Assembly: GCF_037975245.1 (NCBI RefSeq)
Contig: NC_092572.1
Coordinates: forward strand, 2,209,501-2,273,500
Direction: 5' to 3'
Length of the DNA: 64,000 nucleotides
Source: Apostichopus japonicus
Taxonomy: Eukaryota; Echinodermata; Holothuroidea; Aspidochirotida; Stichopodidae
The notes below the pieces were generated by a model. The model made no database searches. It was not told where the DNA came from and saw nothing but the letters and a program-made list of their open reading frames with translations. The position numbers and the translations under genes are program-made. This document shows positions 10,635 to 23,055 of the stretch, one piece after another. How positions within the stretch are numbered: position 1 is the first letter of the stretch; each line of letters begins with the position of its first letter.

Positions 10635-13600
10635 ATGAACGTCATGACACGATCAAGGTCAATATTATTTGCTCTTCTTAGCCTGTCGTTTATTTTCTGC
10701 GGTAAGTAAATTCGGTGCATTAAAATCTGATAGAAAATAAATGATAGTATAACATTATCCAAAATGTAATTGCCATATACGTTTCGTTTTGCAGACGACC
10801 AAGAACAAAAAAATTGCATTTGTGACGAACTAGATTACAGTCAGTCTTTTCCGACCTCCGTCTGTAATGCCTCGTCGTGTGATCATATCTGCCTTGTTTG
10901 CCCGGTTTTTCAAGAAAATAATGTGGAATGGTTCAATGTTGAGACTTACATTGCTCACAGAGGGGTGTACTTGGGGGAACGTAGTGGAGAAAGCGTAAAT
11001 AGCTGCCATGAGACGAATGCTTCGTTAAGGGTGAAACCTTGTGAAGATGAGAATGAATCCTTTATTCGATGTCAACAGGAAAAGAAAGTGTTGGCCAAAT
11101 TTACACTCATATGTGAAATAGACGGTGAGTAGATTACATTGCTTATGTAAGTGACTATGACATTATCCTATTTAAGTACAAGCTGAATTAGAAAATTAAC
11201 CCTCTTACAGAAAAACAAAGCTAAATGTGCCCATTTTCAAAAAGTATGTTGGCAGTAAGTTGAAGTGTACTTTTAGCTCGCTTCGTTTTTTTCTTTATTC
11301 TGCAGACAAAGTTGAGAGAGATCCGCCTGGTAAATTTATCTTCAATTAAAAAAAAATGAGATATCCGTAATGATAACATAACAACATATCTTAATAAATA
11401 TGATACAATTTGTTTTGAAAGTTATATTCAAATTTTAGTGGCAATGGAAGGGAAACGTTTCTGTTACTTTTCTTTCTCTGCAGACAACGATAACAATCAG
11501 AGAGATCCACATGGTAAAATAATTTTCAATAACAAAACAAATTCAGTTCCCTTTGATAATAATACACAATGTATTTTATTAGGTATGTGTTCACCGTAAA
11601 CTGGAAGCGACACTCATTTGTTTTTGACATTTTTGTCCTTTTTTGCAGACAAAGATAATAATCAGGAAGGTCCACATGGTAAATTCATTTTTAATAAAAA
11701 TCTAATTAAGATTCTTTTTAATAACAATACACAGTGCATTTTAATAAGTATGTGTTCATCGTGTACTGGAAAGGACACTCAGTTTTTAGTGGAAATGGTA
11801 AATAACATAAATTTCTAAGAAAGTGCTTAAAGCAAGCACATATCCTGAGTCTGACTATTCAATAAATGAAAATTCAATAAATGAAAACCAAGTAATTTTA
11901 TAGAACGATCGTTTCTCTTTCACCTTAGTGACAGATGCAGTGACTGTAACAATGGGTAAATAGGGTTGTTCTTTTCGTTCAATTTTTTCACTAACCATGG
12001 ATATGACGAAAGCAGAAATCAAAATGATATATATCTAATATCAATTTCGGATTATTTGAATACATGTTGAGAACACCAAGTGCCCTAATGTTTATGATGA
12101 ATTCGCTTCTAAATCAAGAAGTATCATATGATATAGTATCTAATTCACTGATGTTTTTTAAAATATTCCATTTTACTCTTCTATTTCCTATATATAGATA
12201 ATCATCCCAATTTGACATTAACAATGTATACCATCACCGTTGGAGTAACACTTTCTATAGCTGTAGGCTGTGGTCTCACGTTCGCGTTACTTTACTCCCT
12301 GCGAAAACGTAAGTTTGACCCAAACCCAAAGCGTAAACCCACTCAACCGATTTCTGCGATTGTATCGAATATGAAATGAAACTCGGTTGTTATCCACGGT
12401 TACATTGTACGCAGGTTACTGGATTCTTTCCCGCCCTTTAGAGCAGGGTTTCCCTAACTCCCCCCCCCCCCACCCCCACGAACCCCCTTTTCGAGACACG
12501 ATCTGAGTCATTCTTATACTATAATACGCATAACAGTGCTTCGTAGAAGATTAAGTCCATAGTGTAATATTGTAATGCCAAAAAGAAAACGTCTGTTTCA
12601 TAATTCAGGTATTTATCACATGTACGGTACGGTACAGTATTATGGCAACATATGCGTATGGAACGCGAAAAGAGTTTTTCGATAGGTACGACATTTGTAC
12701 TTTACTAAATTATATGATATATCAGAGTTTAGTTCAACAAAGAGTACAATAGTTTTGACTTTCAGAAACGTCTCCCGTTGGGATGGACCAACGGCACCCC
12801 CTGGGGGTTCATGCACCCCAGTTAATCAACCCCTGCTCTAGAGCAAATCAGAGTATATAAAGTCATCACTACCATATCACATAATGGTGATATGGTTCAA
12901 TCAATAGATCACACAACTTGTAAACCTAGAATTCCAGCTCGAAATCCACCATACTGACGTTTTTCTTGACCCTTTGAAACTGTTTAAGATATTCCTGTCA
13001 GTATTATATCGTTATTTACAAAACATAAAAATAAATATTTACAGTTCTCAGCGAAATTTAATTTAAAATCTTCTGTTATAATATAATATTAGTATTTGAT
13101 AATACAATTGATAATTAAACTAGTATATGAAACTATCAACAGTTTTTGGAAGCATTATAAAAGACATCCGATTCGGACCTAGGACTAATACTTGGACAAG
13201 TTTTGCATGTGGTCAAGAGTTTCATTCATTTTAAAGGAATAAAGAGGGGATTGTGTTTTGCCAATGGGATTGCTGCTTCAAGTATTTGCATTACCAATAG
13301 CTCGTTAAACCCATCATCACAAAGTTTGGCTAGAATTACCGTTTCCTCCCACATCGATTTGCACAGGTTAATTTCTGTTTTTATCATTTATCTTGTTTGC
13401 ATATGATATCAATTGATTAATCAATGTTGTGTCAACAACCACTTATATCACTTATAGGAGGCCAGTCCACAACAAGCAAAGGGTAAGCCATATTGAACTT
13501 TATTTAGGTTCTGAATATATAAATATATATATTATTAGAGAAAACCAGAGAAATATGATATAACTCATTAATTTCAATGTTATTTCAAGGTGAATATCGA

Positions 13601-16600
13601 CTTTTTTACCCACACGATATTAGAATCTTTTGAATCATAACTTTCCAAATTGTTTCCTCATATTTCATGGGTTCGGGTAATTTGCGTCTGAACAATTGTG
13701 TTACATTGGAATTAACATTGTTGAATACTCTTGTGAGGTCTAACACAAATTACGAAACATGGTAACTTCAATCTAACTGTAAACTGATGAATATATTCTT
13801 GTACAATGTTCCTTAAATATGTGTTTCTATAAAGTATGCAGCAAAGAGCTCAATTCATTTAGGGTCCAAGCAAAGTGATGTTTGTAATTCCTGTAGCGAT
13901 GGTTTTTACTTTTAACTACGCAATATCACTATGTAGTGTAGTGAGCTAGCTACCCATGTGTCTTTGATGCAACAAGACAAGTTACTTGATGTCCATTTGT
14001 ATGTTTTATCAACATTCAGATTGACACCCAGCATTGAAATGGAAGATAACGTGTGTTACGTAGGAATGGTCGATGAAACTACTACAACAATGAGTTTGGA
14101 ATACATTGTACAGACAAATTTAACAGGTGACGTCCGTTGCTACGTTGTTTTAACAAGATTCTTAATAGAAGTTTATTGTGCTGAATGCTGTAAAACCCTT
14201 AACATTTGGCATTTCATAAAATAGTAAATTAAACTGTAAATGGAAGTTTCACTACTTGCACGAGTGGTTTTTTAGTAGTACGAGTTGGCAATGATGATAT
14301 GTTGGCCTCTGTTTGTTTTTGTCTACATCCAGATTCAAATCGTCATATTCTAAAGCCAATCCTGAACAAAAAAGTGCTCCCTGGCCTACCTTTTGAATAC
14401 TGGAACGCTCAAATGTCGATTGATGGCTCGATCAAAATGGATTGTTTTGCAAAGAAGCTATCAGGTATGAAGCATCTCTTAAGAAATAATGACAATTCAT
14501 TATTTTTAAATTGCTCAATTTGTGGATTCGTGTAACCCAACTTGACTAATTTGATTTCGAATCCGGACATGTAAACATTTATTGTCGATACATTTTTTTA
14601 ATTAAAGGATACTTAAGTTTTACAAAGGCGAATTGTTGACAATGTGTCGTTATTAATTTATTTCAGACGAGGCAACAATTGACGACTATACGACTCTCAA
14701 ACTCCTTTCCGAGAGCTTGTCATCGTTTCAAATGGGCGAGGGATTTGTGAAACTTTTACACATATCGACACAGACAAGTAATTATCTACTTATATATCCA
14801 TTTTATTACTAAATTGGGTTTAATGTCCATAACCATGTTTCTCAGTGCATAGGTGTATTATGAATAATATTTTTAATGCTTTGCCTACACTTAACATTCA
14901 CAATAAAATATTGAAATTGTTTCTCTAGTTCCGTTTGGTTTCTTCTATGAGACGATGAGATGTGGAACTCTTCAAGACCATGTGATGAATCATTTCCGGA
15001 AGAAATCTCGTATTAATAAAACTATCAAGAGACAGCTATCTTATATTTACCGACCCGTTTTGAAGGAATTACTCATCTTCGCAGTAAACATTGCCCAAGC
15101 AATGCATTTTCTCGCTTCTCAAGAGGTACTTTACTATACTTCAGTGATTGACATTTTTTATAGCGTGTATTTTAACACGCCAAAAGTGTGTAATGTTTGT
15201 TTATTCATTCGTGTTAGGCATGGTCGAGTCTGATTGATCCATGATCGTCAGCTGGCGATACATTAACATATGAATAATACACCGAAAAAAGAATATAAGT
15301 TGCATAACAAGATCACATCTGTTTGTTATAACCCGGTCCATCTAGATACATAATCTGATTAAAACGAAGCAGATTAACTTGCGTTAATACTCCAACGAAA
15401 TGAAGTAAAAAGTCTAACGTCGGTAATTTTATCAGAAGGTATTGGAGGCGTCGAAAAAGAACTATAAAACTAACCTTTACCCAAAAGAGGCAATGTTCAA
15501 ATGTCCTGTATCCTCTAACAGATACGCCTTTTACTCTTCTCCTACAACGTGGTTACCTTTCGAGACCATAGTTGGTTATTTTTATTTTAAAGTTTATATT
15601 CAAGGGTAACATTCTGAGATGAAATATATGTTTATTCAATGTTTTGTATGAATGAATAGGGTTAACCAATCGTTGATTGCAGTTCATTCAAGGGGTATAA
15701 ACTACGGTCTCATTCAAAGCTTGAGTTATACCAGGCCCAGTTAATGAGAATGTGGGATGTCGAATGCAGCCTCAGATGATTCCTGTTTATTAAGAAGAAC
15801 ATAATTGCAAATGTAATGATGTGTCCTTTTGTAATTCCGTTTAAAATTATCTCATATATGACAATATTTGACAATCTAAATATTGTTATAAGAATATAAT
15901 ACAATGATCCTTTCAATTTCATCTTTACGTGGCTAAGACGTTTTCTGATTTTTTAATACTCCTTCCATAACATAAAACCAAATTTACATTTCTCTCGTAG
16001 TTTTGTCATCCAGCACTCTCTTTGAGGAAGGTACTTATGACGCCTCAAGGCTCCTGCAAATTATACGATATTTATCCAAATAACCTATGTATGGAGAGAA
16101 TCAAACATTTGATGAAAAAGGTAAGGCTATGACATTAAAGTGCAAGTTAATTCAAAATACTTGTTATTCATACTTATCACCACTCTTTAGCTATATATTC
16201 ATTTCTTTAAATAATCTCTTATTTTGTCTACTATTTAGAGCTTGCTCACACAAAGGAAAATGAAATTAATAATTCAGTAGGTATTACGGTATACGCAGGA
16301 AATTTCACGTTTTGGGGATTTGCAAAGCATCCCTATTTTCCAATATTTTAGTTTCATAATATTATTATTATTGATCCATTGTGTATACAGACAAATCCTC
16401 CTACGGCATGGATGGCAACAGAGATATTTCTTCTTGACAAGTATTTTCTCAAGAGTGACTCTTGGAACTTTTCCGTTTTCTTGTGGGAGCTTCTGTCGAT
16501 AGGTAATATTTCATACACTGAATTACTATAGGACCAACCAATTTAAGACTGTCAAATTTCAAATTTTGGGAGAGAAACGTATTTGTTTTCATATATTTTC

Positions 16601-17596
16601 ATCTGAGAACACTGATTCATCATTCATTTGTTATTCTTATATGTTTTTCTTGCAAGGTAAAATACCGTTTGCTGGTATCTCCCAAGAAGATATCAAAGCA
16701 AAGGTTCTTGACGAGTTCACGTTATCGAGGCCGTACGTTTGTCCAAAAGATATGTAAGGAAGACGAATATTTTTTACTAATTTCATTTACAGAGTGTTAA
16801 ATTGTCACTTGCATGCAGAATTCAATATACACAATAATGTTAACTGAAAATAACCGAAATGGATAAGGAATACAAATATCCTTCTTGTGAATAGTTAAAC
16901 ATACCTTATAAATATAACGGGACAAATAACTATAGTTCTAAGTTCACGACTTGTTACTAGAGTTACAATTTGTTGGTTCTTAACTGTAATTCCCTTAATA
17001 TCTTAAAGTAGTTCTGTGACTCCACTTAAATGTTTTTTTTGTGAAACTAAGAAGACTAGAAAAGACATGTACATGACATATTTATTTCCTATAACTCAGC
17101 ATACTGAACGCAGTGAAGTACGTTTGTACAACAAAGATGTATTTGTTCACTTCCTGATGAAAAAGTGCTCAAAACATAGAAGTAGAACAAATACATAATA
17201 ATGTACCTATACGGTGTCTTATTGCATGATGTTACTCGATTTCCACGCATGTGAAAGTATGTCTGAAACTCAATTAACAACGTGCTGCAAGTTACCATAT
17301 AGGTACTGTATACTAGATCCGGCTTTAGGAATCACAAATGATTTATCTTGTTTGACCTCAAGAGTAAGGCAAAATATGTCACCAAAAACAGAACTAGTAT
17401 TGCTCGATACAGGTGACAAACGCCTATAGTGGAATTACAAGCTTCTTTACCGGTTTCGAACCTCTGGAAATACAATAAGCGTCCCTAGCCTAGTGGTTAG
17501 GGTGTCCGCGTACAGAGCGGGAGGCCCGAGTTCGAATCCCGGTGGAGGCTGGAAATTTTTTCACTGTTCTTGATTTTCCAACTCATTACGATTTTA

Positions 17597-17660
<64 letters not shown>

Positions 17661-18069
17661 ATATATATAATAAATTGCTCATTTTGTGAAGTTTGTAACA
17701 AATAACAATCATCATTACGTTTGCTGTATTAAATTGTTAGGTATAAGTTCAATCGTGTACTAGCTTTCACTTCTCAACTTTCATCAGGTTTCGAGTTATG
17801 GTGTCTTGCTGGCAAAAGAACCACACCATGCGACCTTCATGCATTGATATATTGAAAGCTATTCGATGTGAATATGAAAAGTTTCATGAGGTTAGTAAAC
17901 CATATATAAGCAATAAATCTTAGAATCCCTTTGAAAAAACATACTTATTTCAATTGAATAAATCTTGTAGATTTAAAAATAATAAAAAATCGAATTTAAC
18001 TTAAATTGTTATATATATGTTTTCTTTCAGAAATATCAAGACTGTGATTACTCAGAAATCCCGGAGTGA
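10635..18069 (+). CDS. Single-pass receptor with tyrosine pseudokinase domain, 17 exons
   Basis: Exons: 10635-10701, 10795-11124, 11306-11329, 11484-11513, 11649-11678, 11929-11955, 12198-12308, 13458-13482, 14020-14126, 14333-14464, 14667-14777, 14929-15125, 16001-16120, 16391-16502, 16657-16753, 17788-17890, 18031-18069. They sum to 1662 nt, exactly 553 codons plus stop, with every junction GT-AG and in phase. The protein starts with a signal peptide (1-22), then a small Cys-rich ectodomain, a stalk of repeated D-x-D-N-N-Q units, and a transmembrane segment (about 180-202). The intracellular part aligns with receptor tyrosine kinases: FFYETMRCGTLQDHV (hinge), IAQAMHFLAS, WMATEIF for WMAPE, SDSWNFSVFLWEL for SDVWSFGVVLWE, and CWQKNHTMRPSC. 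HRDLAARN is replaced by HPALSLRK (400-407), DFG by DIY (420-422), and no Gly-rich loop is visible. A lysine at the VAIK position and a helix-C Glu (about 310) remain. It is probably catalytically dead and acts as a scaffold, decoy or co-receptor. The C-terminus has a YSEIP tyrosine. The ligand is unknown. Confidence 0.85.
11306..11678 (+). repeat. Tandemly duplicated stalk micro-exons
   Basis: Three successive micro-exons (24, 30 and 30 nt) of the pseudokinase gene encode related peptides: DKVERDPP, DNDNNQRDPH and DKDNNQEGPH. Each starts after a TGCAG acceptor, has phase 1 at both ends and ends in a GTAAA donor. The introns after exons 4 and 5 are also alike: both carry ACACA(A/G)TG(T/C)ATTTTA and a TATGTGTTCA segment. 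The duplicated unit, exon plus intron, is therefore about 165 bp. Skipping or adding a unit keeps the frame, so stalk length can vary. Confidence 0.75.
12444..12835. mobile_element. hAT-type MITE in intron 7 of the pseudokinase gene
   Basis: A 392-bp element whose ends begin CAGGGTTTCCC and, read inward from the right end, CAGGGGTTGATTAACTGG. It is flanked by CTTTAGAG (12436-12443) and CTCTAGAG (12836-12843), an 8-bp target duplication with one change. Eight-base duplications and CAGGG ends are typical of hAT-superfamily non-autonomous elements. C-rich runs lie just inside the left end. No coding capacity. Confidence 0.75.
17479..17549 (+). other. tRNA-like sequence with Pol III terminator (tRNA pseudogene or SINE head)
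   Basis: It has an A-box TAGCCTAGTGG and a B-box GAGTTCGAATCCC, and can fold as a cloverleaf. The acceptor pairs GCGTCC with GGAGGC with one mismatch, the anticodon stem TCCGC pairs with GCGGG, and the T stem has one A-C mismatch. The loop GTACAGA would put ACA at the anticodon, an unusual choice with A34 for cysteine. A T6 run follows at about 17556. The body resembles tRNA-Glu-type sequences. It lies in an intron of the pseudokinase gene, upstream of a TA microsatellite. I favour a tRNA-derived relic over a working tRNA. Confidence 0.5.
17598..17668. repeat. TA microsatellite
   Basis: An interrupted (TA)n tract of about 70 bp in the intron between exons 15 and 16 of the pseudokinase gene, just downstream of the tRNA-like sequence. 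Confidence 0.9.
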
Positions 18070-18379
18070 TTCTATGTCGATAGTTTAATCAGTGAATGGT
18101 GTTTATATATCGACGAGTCTTGACTTCCTCGTTTGAAGTTTCAAATTATCGTAAAATCTGATTCGGTAAAAAAAAAACAGGGATTGAAATATTTACCATT
18201 CATAGCTACCTTCCGGGATAATCCGAGAAACCAGCAAAGCATACAAATAACGCGAGGCCTATTTTATTCTAGTAACGTGAAAAACAATATCTTGGTCAAT
18301 ACATGTTTGCACAAACATACCAACACTTTAAGGTAGTTTGTAAAACGCTACTTGCTTTGTACTGTTACTATGAGGGTCA

Positions 18380-18429
<50 letters not shown>

Positions 18430-18499
18430 TCAATCGATGGAAGGTATCTGTACTACGTCATTTAATTTTTCGGTTTGTTAACTGTATCAATCATAGTAT
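18070..18499. repeat. 3' flank of the pseudokinase gene with TA microsatellite
   Basis: It follows the stop codon and probably contains the 3' UTR. A pure (TA)n tract of about 45 bp lies at 18383-18426. No other gene was recognised. Confidence 0.6.
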
Positions 18500-18658
18500 T
18501 GTATGTAGGTATGTATTTTAGCCTCATTGGCTTATCAAAGCCGCAAGCTGACCGAAGTCAGTCTCTCAGATTCATATTTAACGTCCATGATTGTGAATTG
18601 TCAATTGTTCACAACTCTGTAACTGGACGACATACATTAATATTGGAGTGACTCGAAT
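18500..18658 (-). mobile_element. tRNA-derived SINE, copy 2 (5'-truncated)
   Basis: Same family as the copy at 7350-7602 and the same orientation. The TATG-type tail (about 18500-18520), the CATTGGCTTATCAAAGCCGC segment and the GTAACTGGACGAC segment are present. The tRNA-like head is missing, as expected for 5' truncation on insertion. Confidence 0.75.
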
Positions 18659-21600
18659 AGTATCATTATATGAAGGTCATATGTGCAACAACCGACCTGC
18701 ATCTGTGAAAGTGTTTATACAATAAGATTTGTTTCTAAGTATTACTAAATTATGTCAGAATTAATGTGTATATTCGGAAGAAAGTCCCTTTTTGTAATGC
18801 AATAGAGAAGTAAGAGAATATCTTCACTCATAGATTTAATACAGAGCAACCCCTTAAGTAACTTAAAAGCATCTAGTTTAAAGTATCACTAGGAGAGTAT
18901 ATATTTCTTAGATTTTGTAAATAAGTGAGGATAATTTTGGAAATGGTTACGACTGGTCTACTTGTTAAATAATTGTAAGTTGCTTACGTCGTTATTTGTC
19001 GTGCCAGTCATACGTTGATGATTGTCTAATAAGTATGATTAAATGGTAAACTGAAAGTGAAACAAGCATAAATAAAAGTTCAATTGAAATGAGTACTCAA
19101 GTGACAATCATTGATAAGCCTATTGGAGCAGACACAACGTTAAACCTGAATTCTATAGAGTACGGTTTTACTCTTTCTAGGTATTGAACTTCCAAAATAG
19201 AGAAGAGGAATGTCAACAAAGTAAAAGTATTAGTTAAAGAGAGCAAAAGTTATCTCACAAATCCTAGTGAATAATTTCCTGTTGTAAGATTCGAATGATC
19301 CTTATTTTGCAACGCCGAGTTACTTTGCTCTTTAGTGGAAATGAACTTCCAAACCCTTGTTATCTTTATATACTTTATTCAAGAAATCGACCTTTTTTCC
19401 GGGCAGATTCCGGCAGAAACTATTTGACTACCGCAAAATAGAACGCTTATTGAAATAGGCTATACATTAATTAATGTATATAGCCTACTGTCGACTTAGC
19501 CTAACCAACTTGTTCAAATCGTTCCTGACTGAACAACAGGAAACCTTTAATACCCTTTACCAAACATCATCGATATACTTGAGCAGCATGGGAAAATCAT
19601 CGGTTCCTTTTTAACTTAACTGTAACTAGTATGTTTTATTAATAAAGATATCCCCAGTAGCATAGGCTAGACAACTTTTCCATTTCCCTAGCTAACAATT
19701 GAAAATTACATCCAATACTTAGTTGCCGTTATTAAACATAAAACCAAATCGAAGATGAAGAATGGGCTATATCGTTCTATCATGATTTAGTAAAACATCG
19801 TCAGATCACCATTGCAGTATTTCCTTCTAACACAAGTGTACAAGTTTAGTAACATAATTGTGTGTACTGTCTGTATATTCATTTGAAGTGTACTGGCTGT
19901 GTGTACATCGTATGTGTACTTGCTGTGTTTACACTCCATTACAAAGCATCCTTAGAGGCCAGTTAGTTGCACCAATGACTTTCTACAATAAGAGACCATC
20001 CGTGGTTGCACTATTGCTTCACACTTTGTTTACACTTGATTCCACACAATAGATGCAAGCATATCTAGCTGAAGATTCCATTTTCCAAACTGCACTAGAC
20101 TGGTTTAAACTTAATCCCTTATTGGCTATGTATCAAAACTCACATGCTATTGCTAATATGGTCACGTGGCTGTTACGTATGATAGGAGTATAACGCTTAT
20201 TGTGTTACCTTGAACGGAGAAACGTTAGAGATTGATCAAACAAGCTCTCTCTCTCCGTCTCTCTCAAGAACTCAAGCATTATATGTCTCTTCATATATGT
20301 TTCTACCTATTTCTTTTTACCACATATTGTTAATGAGTGTATGATATCATCTGAATATATCAGAACTCACGGCAGCATGCTTCTGCAGTAGAATCATTAA
20401 GGGTCCCTTTTTCGTTCTTATGCGAGTTTAGTGTTATCTTATCGATAGAAAAATAACAATACCAATACTACTGACAGCAACACACTTAGCTTCAAAGGCT
20501 CACTAGTTAGTTGTTTCTCAATGTCTTACACATGTAATAGTCGCGTTAAGTAGCATAGTCGGACTTATATTGGTCGATAGCAAAATAAAAGATAGGCAGG
20601 TTGACGTAAAGCAAGGTGAGTTCTGAACTATAAAAGCTGTCACAATATAATCTACTATACTAAGCGAGTACATTGATAAGTGACAATTCAGCAGGCTTAA
20701 TATTAACCGGTACTGTTAACAGAGCGTCTATAGTCAAATTTAGGTATAGAATACAGAAAAAAAGCTCGTAATAGAAGTTGTCTGTGGGCTAGTTTAAGGG
20801 TCTTCGCAGCATTATAATATATATACTGACCATTGGAGAAAAAGATTAGAAAATCACCCAGTTACATAATTAGTATATACATTATGTATAACGGACATTA
20901 TGCTAGTATTTAACCACGGGCTTCCCTAGTATTATCCTCAGCTCACATTACTAACGGTAGTATACACACTCTGTTACTAATATGCTAATACGTATTCCGT
21001 TATATCTTTACTGCGGGCATAGATAACGTCATTGTTCAAATACCAATTGCATGTGAAACAAATAAGCTCGATATAGAGACTATACGTTAACCTTGCAAGA
21101 GACATTGTCGTTAAATAAGGCATTACAATTAACGCTAGGATATGAAAAAAACCTAGCGTTTAACTTTCAACATCGTATGATTTATATATCTTTAGACGGT
21201 GCATACTGTAGCCTAACCTTTCAGTGCAATACATAGCTATCAACCTAACGTTAGGATATGAAGTTGCTTAATTGAGTAGCTTGTTGTAAATTAATGTGTA
21301 AAGATTGTACTGAGCTTAGCAGAGGATCGATATGTGCATAAAACATAGTATCTGTAGAAACATGAAACTAACCCCTTCACTCAAATAACGGCTTTATATG
21401 CGTCAGTTGGATCGCATAATCGTGATGTATGTACTGCGTTTTCAAATGCACTGATGATGAATAAGTTATTATTTTCCCTAAACTACTTTACAGGTTAGCT
21501 ACTGCTGCGCAGTCCTAGTATATCTGCACGAGGCTTCAGTCTAGTACTCTTAGTGACTAGTCTTACGGAAATTGACTTTGCGAATTTTTGGACAATACTG

Positions 21601-23055
21601 TAGTGTACAGCATTGTTAAGAACGCAGGATTTTGCATATGGAAACCAATATTTTAGCAAGGGACTAAATATCTTCCAATTGCTTCCGTCCGGCAAACATT
21701 TCGAAGGAAACAAACCCCAAGTGCACTCACTCGCAGCTAGGCCTATGAAAAACAAGAAGATACTTCTTTCTTTTCAAAAACCACAACTTCTTCCAAAAGG
21801 AACCAAAATTCCAATCCTTTGTACAGATGATTGAATTTTTTGGCAAACAAATCATAACAATCAATTGCAAATACAGAGTTAACCACATTTCCATTACAGA
21901 GATGATGCTAAAAATAGTCATTGGTGGTTTCCAAATTTCCTGCCTCGATTGTCTGATGGCCCTTACCGGCATTCTTGAATATATAAAACTCTACGAATAC
22001 ATAGGGTGTTGTTTAAAATAATACAACTACTTGTAAATATGGTAACTAGTCTACAGCAAACTTTCCGCCTCAGAATTTGACAATAATTGTGTTGTTCTAT
22101 ACAATTTAGTTACAGCTTTCATCAATTCATTTATTTGTGCACATTATAAACATATCACTATAGGCATCCGTTGCACAAGTATTTTGCGTTCCTTTAGAGG
22201 TATTTTAAAGTGCATGATTTCATGGAAAACTGTAGGAACATTATTTAACGTTTTAACTTTAAAAATACTAGTTACAATAATGTGTGTAGAGTTATAGACA
22301 TTTTATGATGTATGACACTGTCCATGATTAATCACGTTGGGGCGCGGGAATTCTCTGGAAGTGAAAAATGTTTTCTGTAATCGTTTCCGATCATTCCTGG
22401 AAACGGATGGTAAGCTCAGTTTATACAGCACATACATTGCAGCAACATAGAAGAATATGCGGGTATGCTCACATGCACATTTTAGTATAGTACTGCACAG
22501 CATACGGTACACTTTGTACACCAGCTAGCTCATCATACGTGCGTGCAGCCGCCACATTATGTTGTGTACAACTTATACCATACTTTACGTAACCATTATT
22601 GCATGTGTATTTATAAGAATCCACATTATGTTTTACTTATAACATAACAAAACGTGCTAACTACAGGTTAGCGATGCGAATGGGTGGGCATATAGCTAAA
22701 GTGTAGGACTTCCCCCTCATTACGGCACGTACCAAAATGTGCTTTAGTTTTTACGTTGTTACTATTATGAATTGGGGCGATACCAACACTATCACTATCA
22801 TTTTTTTTTGGGGGGGGGGGCAGATTTTGATTTACAGAATAGGGATTCTTAGAGTTTGTTCTAAGTGTTGAACTTTTACGGCAAATGCTAGTCGTCTGTC
22901 GAACAACCTAAGCAATGTTTAAGGTAGTCCGACGTGATTTTTGGTTGTCTTTGGACAACGGACGACTGTTTAATTTGATTCCTGATGTGTTTCTTAACTA
23001 TGCTTGCTATTCTATACAGACCTTTTAGTTGCCTCCGTTCATTTATTGCTGGACC
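18659..23055. other. Gene-poor intergenic DNA
   Basis: About 4.4 kb without a supported gene. It contains a perfect-looking palindrome at 19456-19487. Overlapping frames on both strands at 21495-21972 have no recognisable domain. Around 22888-23050 a minus-strand frame includes INERRQLKGLYRIAS, which may be a transposon relic but was not identified. A G-run lies at about 22810-22820. Confidence 0.35.

Noticed and set aside
17479-17549. Functional tRNA gene
   Set aside because: Acceptor and T-stem mismatches and the unusual ACA anticodon position; described as tRNA-like instead.
21495-21972. Possible coding exons on either strand
   Set aside because: Frames overlap on both strands with no domain, splice pair or repeat identity that I could support.
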